In this document: positions 47,871 through 59,664 of the stretch, one piece after another
How positions within the stretch are numbered: the first letter of the stretch is position 1
Layout of the letters: each line of letters starts with the position of its first letter
From: Hemerocallis citrina
Taxonomy: Eukaryota > Streptophyta > Magnoliopsida > Asparagales > Asphodelaceae
Direction of reading: 5' to 3'
NCBI GenBank assembly: GCA_017893485.1
Contig: CM030362.1
Span: 182,550,175-182,614,174, forward strand
Length of the DNA: 64,000 nt
Program-made: the position numbers and the translations under genes
The notes under the pieces: model-generated
The model's input: only the letters and a program-made list of their open reading frames with translations
What the model was told of the DNA's origin: nothing
The model's database searches: none

Positions 47871-48322
47871 GTAGCACGCACCCAAGCAAGCTCAAAGAAT
47901 CAACACGCCACTCGATTTGCTCTTGAAATGCTTAAAAAAAGCTCGGAATTTACACCCCTGGCACGGAGTTGCTTTAGCAACGTACAAACAACCGAGTTAG
48001 AAAGCTCAACTCGCTATTCAAAGAAAGCTATCACAACGCGTTATCCACCCCGATTAACAAAAATGGGGCCAAGCCCATCTCAAAGGATACTCCCACAACT
48101 TGCTACAACAAGAGTACAAGAGGTCTAGCCCTCTACTAAAGTTGCCACAACTGCTAACACAAAGAGCTATTACTCAAAGAGAACAGGAGACAATGCATGA
48201 ACACTTAGAAGATTTTCATTTCACATCATCATCTCAATACAAGTTCAAAAGAAGCAATCAACAAGATTACAAGTCTCTCTCAGAGTCATCTCTACTCCCT
48301 TGTAGCAAAGGGATATTCCTGT
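47871..48322 (+). other. Noncoding tail of Tat-B after its array
   Basis: No ORF or repeat recognised. Ends at the minus-strand gag-only element; CCTGT (48318-48322) would be its target duplication if the other copy exists to the right of the window. Confidence 0.5.
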
Positions 48323-48902
48323 TGTTGCTGCTAATTTTCGTGTGGGAGCAAACATATGAATTTGTGGATTATTTTTGGAAATAATAAAGCAAACCTATTG
48401 ACCTTCACCGACGTTTGACTGGTTTCTTGGCGTTGCCATTGACCTGCAAAAAAGTTTAATACACCGGGATGGATCCCGACGACGAACCCTCTGACATTCT
48501 TGTCAGTAATCAGGAAGATTATGAAAGAGCTTTATGTGGAAAACGATTGATTACCTTGTTATGGTGGGAGGAGAGGGGTATTTATAGTTGCCTTAGGGAC
48601 CCATTTCGAGATAAGGATTTATCTCTACTTCCCGGTATTTTTGGATAAGATGTAAAGTTTAAATCGTTTCATAGAGATAACCATGAATTTGAATTACTCT
48701 TTAAATATCTGAATTGGTTTGTAACGGGTTGCTACTCATACCCAGTAGGACACTTCCGTTTTTGGGTGATTGGGCTTTGAAGAAAGACCTAGTTCCCAAT
48801 TCGGACTCATTTGTAGGTGAAATTACCGTTTTACTCCTTAGAGCTTTAAGATTCGTGCCTGATTTGAACGGTCACGATTTAGTTCTATTTTTAGCCATAT
48901 CA
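48323..48902 (-). mobile_element. 3' LTR of the outer gag-only element
   Basis: 580 bp; minus strand TGATATGGC to GCAACA. TATA box (complement of TATTTATA) at 48579-48586. Homologous to, but clearly diverged from, the LTRs of the inner copy. Confidence 0.83.
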
Positions 48903-48916
48903 CAAGCCCCCACTCC
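48903..48916 (-). other. Polypurine tract of the outer element
   Basis: Minus strand GGAGTGGGGGCTTG directly before the LTR start. Confidence 0.8.
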
Positions 48917-51100
48917 TAAACACTGAGTTTTACAGCCTTTGAAGAGTAGTTTGCCTGTTTTTAATGACTTATAGAATTTTTAGGAGTTCTCGGGGGAGTT
49001 TGGATCTTACTCGAGGTGTGACGGTGTTATTCTGATCTTGTAAAATACCTAAAATTATCCTCACAAATTTCTGGGTTTTTTGTGATTTTTCCAGATTTTT
49101 CTGATTTTTTTTCCCAATTTAAATTATTTTTTGAATTTTTTATTCAATTTCCAAATTTAAATAAGTAATTATCGAAAATTTTGATACTAATTATTCTAAT
49201 TTAATAATTATTCTTTTCAGAATTTTATAATTATTTTCCAAATTAATAATTATTTTTAGAATTTTTTAATTAATTTTTCGATTTTTAATTATTTTTTAAA
49301 GATTTTTAAAATAATTAATTCAATTAAATAGATAAATTAATTAATTAAATTTTACCAGTACACATGGCGCAAACCTGTGCGTTGATCACAATCAGGGAGC
49401 ACGCATCGTAAAGCGGGGTGTTTTCCCTATTTACGGGGTCGATAGCTCGGATCCTGTCGCCGATCCACTAGATACTGCCACGTGGACCGCTGACCGTTGA
49501 CCGTTACGTGGCCCCCTCAACCTTTTTTTTTTCGCCCTCCTCTTTCCTCCTCCTTAACTTCTTCTCAATCTTCTTCGGCTTCGTCTTCGAGCACGTCTCC
49601 TTCCCCCTTCGTCTTTGAGTCGAAGAGAGCCACCGAAGCTCGAAGAGGGGAGCATGGGGGCCCGATGGAGGGGGCTCGTTGGAGGAGTCAGATCTCGGTG
49701 AGAGTGGTTGGTGAATACTCCGAGCTTGGCGATGAAGAAGCTCGGTGAGAGAGAGGTTGGACCTCAGTGGCTTGAGGCGGTAAGTAGTTTGGCAAAGGCT
49801 AGAGCTCGACATCGGAGCTTTGATGCTCGATATTGAGAAGATCTCAAGCTCGTGAAAGGGAGCTCGACAACAGAGCATGTGGAGTTTGGCAAATAGTTGG
49901 AGGGGGCTCGACTCGGTAGTGGGGGAGCTTGGCACCGGAGCTTTGAAGCTCGGCGTTGAGAAGAGCTCGACGGGGTCTTGGCCATTACTGGCCTTGGTCA
50001 CGACACTCGCTTAGCTCGGAGGCGAGGAAGGGCTTTGCGATGGGTTCAGCAAAGTGGATGAGCTTGGTAGGAGAGCCCTATAGTTTGCTGTGTGGTTGGC
50101 AAAGGTGGAGGGGCTCGAGCTCGACCGTGGCCTTTGGAGCATGGGGAGTGGACCTCGGTGCTCCTTCGGGTGAGGAAGGAGCTCGGCAAGGCATTGGAGA
50201 CGGAGGGGGGCATTGGAGCTCGATGGTGGGTGAGCTCAATGGAGAAAGGAGTTTCGAGCTCATTGACAGGAGCTTGCTGAGGGGGAGATGAGCTTCGGCA
50301 AGGTGGGGAGTTCGTCAAGGCTATAGTGGAGCTCGACAGTGATGGCGAGGCGGTGTCTTGTTGAGGTGCTCAGTACTGGAGGTGGAGCTCGACAAGGAGT
50401 AAAGGTGGAGCTCGATGAGGCGTGGAGGCTCGGCGAAGGTGATAACAAGGAGGGTGAGCTCGGAGCTTGGAGCTTCGGCAGAGCTTCATCGAGGAATCTC
50501 GAAACGGAGGAGAGCTCATCGAGGAGATGGATAAGGTCGGTGAGGGAGCTCTTCATCGGTGAGGAGTGATCGACAAGGTGTTGGGTTCGGAGCTTCGCTC
50601 GAGGGGGAGCTCGACTGCGGGGTCGAGTTGGAAACGAGGAGCTTTGACAGAGGTGGAGCTCAGAGATAATGGAGCATGAGCTCGACATGGGGAGTTCGGC
50701 GAGGTTCGATGAGGAAGTGTGGGAGCTCGAGCTCGGGGCTCAGCTTCGGAGCTCGACGGAAGTGAGCTCGATGGGTTTGTCGATGATGAGAAGAGCTCGA
50801 CAGAGAACTGGCGATGGAGGGAGCTCCGTCGAGTTGGCGAAGGAGGGATTGGATTCGATGGAGGTGACTTGGAAGATGTGTCTGTTTGAGGAAAAAGAGA
50901 GGTTCAAATGGGTTCAGGAAGGTGGACCCATGCTATGAGGAGTTGATATTGTTGAGAATTGATAACTGCATGTAACTTGGAAAAAGGGTCCAAATAGGTT
51001 CAGGATGGGATAGCTTGTCATTGGGTCCAAATGGGTTTAAGATCCAAAGGGGTTCAGGGGGAGCTTGTTAACCCCTTCCTATTTTTTGAGAATTTGTTTG
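48917..51100 (-). other. Noncoding region of the outer element: AT-rich block, then GAGCTC-rich block
   Basis: 49030-49350 is almost pure A/T and is shared with 53460-53775 of the inner copy. 49500-50930 is GC-rich and crowded with AGCTCG/GAGCTCGA words, which create long accidental ORFs on both strands. None resembles a known protein. Confidence 0.7.
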
Positions 51101-51119
51101 GCGAATTTGATCCGTTGAT

Positions 51120-51620
51120 CATGATTGAACACAAATTTTGAGGCGGTAGTTTTTACCATTTTGCAGCTCGGATCCTCGGATTGTAGATCCGAGGTACATG
51201 GCATGATCTGAGCCGCTTGATGAAGATCTGGCACGAATCCTGAGGTGATAGTTTTCGCCATTTTGCAGCTCGGTAGCTCGGATCCTCGAATTGTACATCC
51301 AAGGTATGTGGCATGATCTGAGCCTTTGATGAAGATCTGGCACGAATCCTGAGGCAATAGTTTTTGCCATTTTGCAGCTCAGTAGCTCGGATCCTCGGAT
51401 TGTAGATCCGAGGTACGTAGCATGATCTGAGCCGCTTGATGAAGATCTGGCACGATTCCTGAGGCAATAGTTTTCGTCATTTTGCAGCTCGGTAGCTCGG
51501 ATCCTCGGATTGTAGATTCGAGGTACGTGGCATGATCTGAGCCGCTTGATGAAGATCTAGTGCGAATCATGAGGTGATAGTTTTCGCCATTTTGCAGCTC
51601 GGTGCAACTGTGTTTTGACC
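51120..51620. repeat. ~110-bp tandem array with embedded hairpins
   Basis: CATGATCTGAGCC recurs at 51202, 51312, 51421 and 51531. Each unit carries CCTCGGAT-5 nt-ATCCGAGG or a slightly damaged form, a hairpin-forming dyad. Confidence 0.85.
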
Positions 51621-51779
51621 CACTTTCCCAGTGCTATGGAGATCCAATCGAGGCATGTGACCCCTCGTTTTGAAGCTGACTCAAAGATCCACAACTTCTC
51701 TTTGGAGGCCAGTTGAAGAATCACCCGTATTTAGGGTCAGAATAGGCCTGCAATATCTTCGTTTTCGTCAAGTTAAGAA

Positions 51780-52290
51780 GAGCTTCGGTCTCCGGAATCT
51801 TTGAAGAGGAGCTCCACTCCTGTGGGCTAAGAAGATGAGCTAGGAGGATCCTCGTAAGACCGATGGAAAGATCCTTTCTTGGAGGCATGTGTAAGGAGCA
51901 ACTCCAAGGGAGAGTTTGAGCTCTGAGCCCATTGAGAAGAAGGCCTCTCGTGAGGTGAGCGGTGACGAAGAGCTTCACTGGGATCTAGGAGAGAGGCGTT
52001 CAAGAGACGAGTTTGAGGAGCAACTCTAGAGGAGAGTTGAGCTCTGAATTGAGGCGAGCGGAGCGAAGAGCTTCTCCAAACTCTAGGAGAGAGCCGTTCG
52101 GGAGATGAGTTTGAGGAGCAACTCTAGGGGAGAGTTTGAGCCCTGAACTCGTTGAGAAAAAGACCGCTCGAGAGGTGAGCGGAGCGAAGAATATCACCGA
52201 GCTCTAAGAGAGCCGTTTGGGAGACAAGTTTGAGGAGCAACTCTGCGGGAGAGTTGAGCTCTGAACTTGTTCGTTGCGAAATTTAACCAG
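51780..52290. repeat. Diverged ~110-115-bp repeats (GAGGAGCAACTCTAG family), outer copy
   Basis: Units with GAGGAGCAACTCTAGAGGAG, GAGCTCTGAAC and GAGGTGAGCGGAGCGAAGA, related to 57475-58000 and 58485-58870 in the inner copy. Confidence 0.75.
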
Positions 52291-52374
52291 TAGTGGGAGT
52301 AGTATGAATGCTCGTTTTGAGCCCCGAAACTGCATACTTGCAAGCTATGAGGGCAATTCCGAACCATGATTGTG

Positions 52375-52714
52375 AATTTCGAACTAGTTTTTACGGAGCT
52401 TCAACACTTGATAGAGCAATTCCAAATATTGAGCTACTGTGTACTCGCTCATTCGCAAGTAGCTAGAGAAGCATCGAACCAAGTGTTGGACTCCGAACTT
52501 GTTGTTAAGAGAGTTTCAACAGTTGTGGGAGCAATACCGAATGGTGAGCCACTTTGTACATGTTCGTTCGCAAGTAGCTAAAGTATCATCGAACCAAGTG
52601 TTGGACTCGGAACTTGTTGTTTGAGGGGGTTAACGAGTTGTAGGAGCGATTCCGAATGGCGAGCTGCTCCGCACTTGTTTGTTTACAAGCGGTTAAAGCA
52701 GCGTCGAACCAAGT
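52375..52714. repeat. Diverged ~115-bp repeats (GGGAGCAATTCCGAATGG family), outer copy
   Basis: Units contain ATCGAACCAAGTGTTGGACT and GGAGCAATACCGAATGG. The inner element inserted in the CAAGT of such a unit. Confidence 0.78.
52710..52714. repeat. Target-site duplication CAAGT (low side)
   Basis: Partner at 62080-62084; removing the inner element restores CGAACCAAGTGTTGGACTCC. Confidence 0.88.
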
Positions 52715-53333
52715 TGTTGCCGCTAAATTCGGTGTGGGGGCAAACAGATAGTATTTGTGAGTTCTTGGAAAACCTGAATAGCAAATACCTAACATGTTCC
52801 GCCGGAGCTTGACCGTTGACTCCCGCCGTTCACCTGCAAGGAAGTGTGAGACACCGGGGTTGATCCCGGCGACGCACCCTCCGACGCTCAAGTCAGTAAC
52901 CAGAAATGATTATGAAAGAGCGTTTAACTAGCAAAAGATTGATTACCTCTTAATGGAGATGGGTGGGGGGTATTTATAGTCGCCGTTGGGATCAGATAAG
53001 GAATGTGATTCCTGTGACCTGATAAGGCATAAAATCCTCGTAATCAGATTAGGAATGTAATCCCTAATTCCCGGTGAAAAGATAGATGTGAATCAGAGCC
53101 GTTGATTAGGATTAATCAGAAACCCTAATTCTATCTTTTCTGGACTGGGTGTGTTTCGGGTTGGGACCCGTACCCAGTTGAGGTGGATCCGTTCGTGAGT
53201 TATTGGGTCGTGAAGAAAGACCCAGTTCCCATTTCAGACCCGTTAGTAGGTGAAATTACCATTTTACCCCTGAGCTTTAAGATTCGTGTCCGATGTGAAT
53301 GGTCCCGATTTAATCCTATTTTTAGCCACATCA
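52715..53333 (-). mobile_element. 3' LTR of the inner gag-only element
   Basis: Minus strand TGATGTGGC to GCGGCAACA, 619 bp. TATA box (complement of TATTTATA) at 52971-52978. Confidence 0.9.
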
Positions 53334-53347
53334 CGAGCCCCCCACTC
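53334..53347 (-). other. Polypurine tract of the inner element
   Basis: Minus strand GGGAGTGGGGGGCTCG just before the LTR start TGATGTGG. Confidence 0.85.
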
Positions 53348-53459
53348 CCGAAGACTGAGTTTGATCAGCCTTTGAGGGGTAGTTTTACTGTTCTAATGGC
53401 GTACGGGATTTTATCGGTGTTCTTAAGGGAGTTTGGAATCTTGCTCGGGGTGTAACGGT

Positions 53460-53775
53460 GTTATTATGGGCTTGTAAAATGCCCAAAAATATTCTCAGAA
53501 TTTTCTGGATTTTTGGTGATTTTTCCAGATTTTTCTGAATTTTTTCTCATTTTTTTGAATTTTTTATTCATTTTCCGCATTAAATAATTAATTATCAAAA
53601 ATATTAATTAATTATTCTAATTTAATAATTATTTTTTCAGAATTTAAAAATAATTTCTTCTGAATTAATAATTATTTTTAGAATTTTTAATTAATTTTTT
53701 TCGATTTTTAAATATTTTTTTCGGATTTTTTAAATAAAAAAAACAAATAAATAAATAAATAAATAATTTAAATAT
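53460..53775. other. AT-rich block of the inner element
   Basis: Long runs of T and A with TTTTTCTGAATTTTTT-like words; counterpart of 49030-49350. Confidence 0.7.
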
Positions 53776-53780
53776 TACCT

Positions 53781-54052
53781 GGACATGTGGCGCGTTTCTG
53801 ACCGTCCATCATGATCAGATGAGTGCGCATCGTGAGGCAGATCACGATCGGGACACGTGGCGCGTTTCTGGCCGTCCATCATGATCAGATCTGTGCGCAT
53901 CGTGAGGCAGATCACGATCTGGACACGTGGCGCGTTTCTGGCCGCCCATCATGATCAGATCTGTGCGCATCGTGAGGCAGATCACGACTGGGACACGTGG
54001 TGCGTTCCTGAGCGTCGATCGTGTCGCGATGCGAATTTTGAGACGATCGGAC
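53781..54052. repeat. 70-bp tandem array
   Basis: GGACACGTGGCGCGTTTCTG begins units at 53781, 53851, 53921 and 53991; the last unit diverges. Each holds CATCATGATCAGAT and GGCAGATCACGA. Confidence 0.9.
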
Positions 54053-54059
54053 GGATCGT

Positions 54060-55296
54060 GTGCGTCGGCGAGTATTTTCTCCATATACGAGGGTCGGCAC
54101 CCCGGCTCCTCGGCTCGGCTACTTGGGTCGGCTCGGCTAGATGTCACGTGGCATTTTTTTTTTCTTTCTCCGCTTCGTCCCTGTTCTTCCGCTGCTTCTT
54201 CTTTCTTTCTTCGTTTCTTTCTCTTCTTCGTCCTTCGTCAGCTCTCGGGAGCGTGCTCGAGCTCGGAGCTCGTGAACCTCGGCAGCAGAGCTGAACGTAG
54301 GGGACTCGACGTCGGAGCTCGCGAGAGAGGTCGACGGGGAAGCTCGGAGCTTGGCGACGGCAGCGCGTCACAGGGCGAGGAGCTTCGGTGGTGAGCTCGG
54401 CACAATAGCTCGGCATCGAAGCTCGATAGAAATGGCGAGGCAGTGGGATTCTCGATGAGGTGGTGAGCTCGACCGTGAAGGGGAGGTCGGAGATGACCTA
54501 GCTCATGGAGAGAGCTCAGCGCTTCGGAGCTTCGACAGGTGGAGTGGGTTCGAGCTTGGAGAAGGAGTTCGGCTATCGTGGGAGCTCGAAGGTGGTTGAC
54601 GAGGGAGTCGGAGTCCGCGACGTGGAGGTCGACGAGTCAGCAAGGAGAAAGCTCGCCAGTGGTGGAGTTTTGGGCGATCGCTCGGTGACGAAGGAGAGAG
54701 TGCTCGATGAAGAAGAGGAGCTCGTTCGTGGAGCTTGGAGGAGGAGGAGTTGAGCGACGAGGAGGACGCAGCGAGGAGTTGGAGCTTCGGGCTAGGAACT
54801 CGACCTGGAGAGAGAGCTTCGACGGCTGACGATGGGTTCGGAGCTCAATGTTCGACGAGGGATGATGGGTTCGGTTGCAGCCTGAGCTCGACGAGGGGGA
54901 GGCAAGCTCGGCGACGTGGGGAGCTCAGCGAGGGAGGAGAGCGGCATGGAGCCCCGAGCTCCTCGACTACGACAGAGAGCTCGTCAAATAGAAGGGGGTT
55001 AGGTTCGGCACCATTGGAGCTCGGAGCTCGTTCGTGGAGCTTGGAGGAGGAGGAGCTCGGTGGAGGTGAAGGAGCTTTGACGTGGAGAGGCATTCGGAGC
55101 TCGGTGGTGAGTTCTTGAGCTCGGTGGAGAAGAAGAAGTGAGGTAAGTTTTTTGTTCTGGTTTGTTTTGGCGGGAACATGGAGAAGAAGAGGAGGGGGAC
55201 GAACGGGTTTGGGTTTAGGACCTTAATGGGTCCGACCCGACCCTTGTGCTCCACCTTTTTTTTCTTTTTTGTTTTGTGTTTTTTTTTCTTTTTCTC
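54060..55296 (-). other. GAGCTCG-rich noncoding block of the inner element
   Basis: Dense in GAGCTCG/GGAGCTTCG words, like 49500-50930. Long ORFs on either strand are low-complexity and lack domains. Confidence 0.65.
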
Positions 55297-56080
55297 TTCT
55301 TCCTTGTTGCTCGGCAAATGAATCTGGTTCGGCAGATCCGAGCACGGATTTTGAGGAGAATTTTTTTCCACTTTGCTGTTCGGTAGGTCGGTAGCTCGGA
55401 TTTGTGATCCGAGCTACGTGGCTCAATCTGGACGGTTGATCACGATCGTGGCGCGAATCACGAGACAAGAGGCACGAGTTTCGAGAAAATGTTATCTTGT
55501 CGTTTTGTGGAGACGTGGCGAGATCTGAGCCGTTCATCATGTTTTAGCGCGAATTTTGAGACGATCCGACGGTGAGATGAGGTCGGTCGAATTTTTTTCC
55601 ATATACGAGGGTCGGTACCTCGGCACCTCGGATTGGATCGGCACCTCGGATCGGCATCTCGGATCGGCACCTCGGATCCTTGAGATGATGCCACGTGGCA
55701 TGTCACGTGGCTTTTTTTTTTTTTTCTCTCTCTCTCTCTCTTCTTCCTTGTTGCTCGGCAAATGAATCTGGTTCGGCAGATCCGAGCACGGATTTTGAGG
55801 AGAATTTTTTTCCACTTTGCTGTTCGGTAGGTCGGTAGCTCGGATTTGAGATCCGAGCTACGTGGCTCAATCTGGACGGTTGATCACGATCGTGGCGCGA
55901 ATCACGAGACAAGAGGCACGAGTTTCGAGAAAACGTTATCTTGTCGTTTTGTGGAGACGTGGCACGATCTGAGCCGTTCATCATGTTCTAGCACGCTTTT
56001 TGATGCGATCCGACGGTGAGATGGGGTCGGCCAAATTTTTCTCCATATACGAGGGTCGGTACCTCGGCACCTCGGATCGG
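55297..56080. repeat. 444-bp tandem duplication with hairpin and CACGATCGTG palindrome
   Basis: TTCTTCCTTGTTGCTCGGCA starts units at 55297 and 55741; the second is a little shorter. Each holds GTAGCTCGGAT-5 nt-ATCCGAGCTAC (55391-55417 and its counterpart near 55834-55860) and TGATCACGATCGTGGCGCG. Further single copies of the latter module lie near 56740 and 57995. Confidence 0.88.
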
Positions 56081-56084
56081 CAGC

Positions 56085-56525
56085 TCTTCTGAGAAGAAAG
56101 AGGAAGGGGAGGAGAGGCATTTGGGTTCTCTCCTCTGCCTTGTTCTTTCGCATAGTGGAGAAGAGGAGAAGAGGAAGGGGAGGAGAGGCATTTGGGTTCT
56201 CTCCTCTGCCTTGTTCTTCCGCACAATGGAGAAGAGGAGAAGAGGAAGGGGAGGAGAGGCAATTGGGTTCTCTCCTCTGCCTTGTTCTTTCGCATAGTGG
56301 AGAAGAGGAGAAGAGGAAGGGGAGGAGAGGCAATTGGGTTCTCTCCTCTGCCTTGTTCTTCCGCTCGGTGGAGAAGAGGAGAAGAGGAAGGGGAGGAGAG
56401 GCAACTGGGTTCTCTCCTCTGCCTTGTTCTTCCGCTCGGTGGAGAAGAGGAGAAGAGGAAGGGGAGGAGAGGCAATTGGGTTCTCTCCTCTGCCTTGTTC
56501 TTCCGTGCAGTGGACAAGAGGAGAA
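56085..56525. repeat. 71-bp tandem array, six units
   Basis: TTGGGTTCTCTCCTCTGCC at 56121, 56192, 56263, 56334, 56405 and 56476, exactly 71 bp apart. A lone unit lies at 57347-57420. Confidence 0.95.
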
Positions 56526-57474
56526 GTGTTGGGGAAGAAGGAGAAGAATGAAGGAGCTAAGAAGGGTATGGGTCGGACCGTGGGTATCGGATCCAACCCC
56601 GACCGTTAGCCTCTTTTTCTTTCTTCCTCTTCATCTGCTTGCTTTGTTCGGCGAATCCGAGCCCGGATTTCGAGGTACATTTTTCGCCGCTCCGCAGTTG
56701 GGTAGATTGGCAGATCCGAGCTGCACGGCTCGATCTGGACGGTTGATCACGATCGTGGCGCGAATCACAAGACAAGATGCACGAGTTTCGAGAAAACGTT
56801 ATCTTGTCGTTTTGTGGTGACGTGGCGCAATCTGAACCGTCCATCAGATTCTGTCGCAAATTTTGGGGAGATCCGACGGTGACTTCGCCTTGGGATGATT
56901 TTTCTCAATATACGAGGGTCGGTACCTCGGCACCTCGGCTCGGAGACTCAGTGCTGTTGGCCGAGGCGCTGAGTTGGGTGTTTTGGAGGAAGTGTTCCTT
57001 GAAGGTTCCACCCTTCCGTGTCCAGTAGCTCGGCTGTTCGGTTGAGCTGTTCGGTAGCTCGGCTGAGCAAGCCGATGGCAGGCAGCTCGGAAGGTACGCG
57101 TGGGCGGATCTGGGCCGTTCACCTTGGCGCGCATCACGAGGATGGGGTTCAGATCACAAGAAAACGTTATCTTGTCGTTTTGTGGGCGTGGCGCAATCTG
57201 AACCGTCCATCAGATTCTGTCGCGAATTTTGGGGAGATCCGACGGTGACTTCGCCTCGGGATGATTTTTCTCCATATGCGAGTGTCGGTACCTCGGCACC
57301 TCGGCTCGAAGACTTAGTGGTTCACCCTCTGCCCGTAGTAGCTCGGAGAAGAGGAGAAGAGGAAGGGGAGGAGAGGCATTTGGGTTCTCTCCTCTGCCTT
57401 GTTCTCTCGCACAGTGGAGAAGCGGTGCTGGGAAGATCCTCGTAAGAGCCATGGGAAGACCCATTCTTTGAAGT

Positions 57475-58000
57475 GAGTGCAAGGAGCAACTCTAGGGGAG
57501 AGTTGTGCTCCGATCTCGTCGAGAAGAGCTATTTGAGAGACAAGTTTGAGGAGGAACTCTAGGAGAAAGTTGTGCTCCGAACTTGTGGAGAAGAGCTCCG
57601 CTTTGGAGGTGAGCGGAGTGAAGAGCTCGGCTCTAGGAGAGCCATCTGGACGAGGAGTTTGAGGAGCAACTCTAGGAGAGAGTTTTAGCTCCGAACTCGT
57701 TGAGAAGAGCTCCGCTTTGGAGGAGAGCGGAGCGAAGAGCTTGACTTGTAGAAGATCCATCTGGAAGAGGAGTTTGAGGAGCAACTCTAGGAGAGATTTT
57801 TAGCTCCGAACTCGTTTGAGAAGAGCTCCGCTTTGGAGGCGAGCGGAGCGAAGAGCTCGACTTGTAGAAGATCCATCTGGAAGAGGAGTTTGAGGAGCAA
57901 CTCTAGGAGAGAGTTTTAGCTCCGAACTCGTTTGAGAAGAGCTCCGCTTAGGAGGCGAGCGGAGTGAAGAGCTCGGCTCTGGGAGAGCCATCTGGACGGT
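57475..58000. repeat. ~115-bp tandem repeats (GAGGAGCAACTCTAG family), inner copy
   Basis: Units near 57482, 57548, 57661, 57776 and 57892 with GGAGCAACTCTAGGAGAG, AGCTCCGAACTCGT and GAGCGGAGCGAAGAGCTCG. More units at 58485-58870. Confidence 0.85.
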
Positions 58001-58884
58001 TGATCACGATCGTGGCGCGAATCACGAGACAATAGGCACGAGTTTCGAGAAAACGTTATCTTGTCGTTTTGTGGCGACGTGGCGCGATCTGATCCGTCCA
58101 TCACGCTTGGGTGCGAATTTTGAGATGATCTAACGGTGAAACCGGATCGGCAGAATTTTTCTCCATATACGAGGGTCGGTACCTCGGCACCTCGGATCGG
58201 CGACTCAGTAGTTCACCTTCTGCCCGTAGTAGCTCGGTGTAGTGGAGCTCGGGGTTCGGACGGCTCGAGCGTGAGGAGAAGCTCGGTGAGTTGATGAAGG
58301 GGATGGGTCGATGAAGCTCTACTCCTCGGCTCGGGAGGATGGGTCGGCATATGGGAGAGGTGAAGGGCTCTGAAGCTCTGCCTCTATTCTGTTTGGTTTT
58401 GGAGATTTTTGAAGAGGAGCTCCACTCCTAGGAGAAGAGGTGCTAGGAAGAGGTGCTGGGAAGACCCATTCTCTGAAGTGAGTGCAAGGAGCAACTCTAG
58501 GGGAGAGTTGTGAGCTCCGAACTCGTTGAGAAGAGGTCCGCTTCGGAAGCGAGCGGAGCGAAGAGCTCGACTCTCGGAGAGAGCCATCTGGAAGACGAGT
58601 TTTGAGGAGCAACTCTAGGAGAGAGTTGTGCTCCGAACTCGTTTGAGAAGAGGTCCGCTTTGGAGGCGAGCGGAGCGAAGAGCTCGGTTCTAGGGTAGAG
58701 CCACTTGGAAGACGAGTTTGAGGAGCAACTATGAAAGAGAGTTTTAGCTCCAAACTCGTGGAGAAGAGCTCCGTTTTGGGGGCGAGTGGAGCGAGGAGCT
58801 TGGCTCTAGGAGAGTGCTATTTGTGAGCTGAGCTTAAGGAGCAACTCTAGGAGAAAGTGGTGAGCTCCGAACTCGTTATTTAAG

Positions 58885-59345
58885 TGAGGGAACCAACGGT
58901 TGTGGGAGCAATTCCGAATGGCGAACCACTTCTAGCTCGCTTAACAGCGAACTTGCGAAGTAGAATCGAGCCAAGTGTTGGACTCCGGAACCATCGTTAG
59001 AAAAGTTCAACGGCTGTGGGAGCAATTCCGAATGGCGAACCACTTCTAACCTGCTTAAGAGCAAGTTATTCGAAGCAGAATCGAACCAAGTGTTGGACTC
59101 CGGAGCCATCGTTAGAGTTATTCAACGGTTGTGGGAGCAATTCTGAATGACGAACTACTTCTAACCCGCTTAAGAGCAAGTTATTCGAAGCAGAATCGAA
59201 CCAAGTGTTGGACTCCGGAACCATCGTTAGAGTTGTCCAACGGTTGTGGGAGCAATTCCGAATGGTGAACCACTTCTAACCCGCTTAAGAGCAAGTTATT
59301 CGAAGCAGAATCGAACCTAGTGTTGGACTTCGAAACCATCGTTAG
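58885..59345. repeat. 115-bp tandem array (GGGAGCAATTCCGAATGG family), inner copy
   Basis: TGTGGGAGCAATTCCGAATG at 58901, 59015, 59130 and 59245; spacing 114-115. Each unit contains ATCGAACCAAGTGTTGGACT, the target type of the inner element's own insertion. Confidence 0.9.
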
Positions 59346-59664
59346 AGTTTAGTGAGTTGCGGGAGGAGCCATGTAGAAGAAGCTGGACTCCGAACCCACC
59401 ATTTAAGAGAGTCGTGACTCGGAGAGATAGAGAAGCAAGAGCAATAATTTTCAATGAAAAAATGTAAAGTTTATTGAAATAAACTAAGTGGCTTTTTCAA
59501 TAGGGCGAGCCATTATTACATGCTATTGGCCGGGTTACAAGTATCGGCCTTATTGAAAATCAAAATCCTACTTCTATGATAAGGTGAAGACCTCTTGGGA
59601 GGTTCTGAGTCTTGAAGCTCAGCGAGCCTTTCTGTTCGTTTGTTGGTTCCTCAAAGGGGAGAAG
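59346..59664 (-). other. Post-gag noncoding sequence of the inner element
   Basis: No ORF. Minus strand carries a TCAATAAACTTTAC-like poly(A)-signal-type stretch (about 59463-59480). Counterpart of 62090-62385 in the outer copy. Confidence 0.55.

Larger units (their letters stand above)
31729..48322 (+). mobile_element. Autonomous-type Tat Ty3/gypsy element (Tat-B), inactivated, 3' end missing
   Basis: Starts with an LTR (TGATATGGG to AGCATCA), primer site, gag, protease, RT, RNase H, a second RNase H and integrase, all + strand, then a ~110-bp tandem array. The second RNase H after the first is diagnostic of Tat. Three solo LTRs interrupt it. No 3' LTR is seen before the minus-strand gag-only element at 48323; it may lie beyond the right edge if that element inserted into Tat-B. 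Confidence 0.82.

Noticed and set aside
49504..50938. Several 80-165-codon ORFs as genes
   Set aside because: Low-complexity Ser/Arg/Glu translations of GAGCTCG-rich DNA inside a retroelement; open on both strands.
51120..51620. CRISPR-like array (regular repeats with dyads)
   Set aside because: Repeat period has no unique spacers, no cas genes, and the context is a plant nuclear retroelement.
56140..56820. 226-codon ORF (+) and 178/202-codon ORFs (-) as real genes
   Set aside because: Produced by a 71-bp repeat without stops in any frame; low complexity, no domain.
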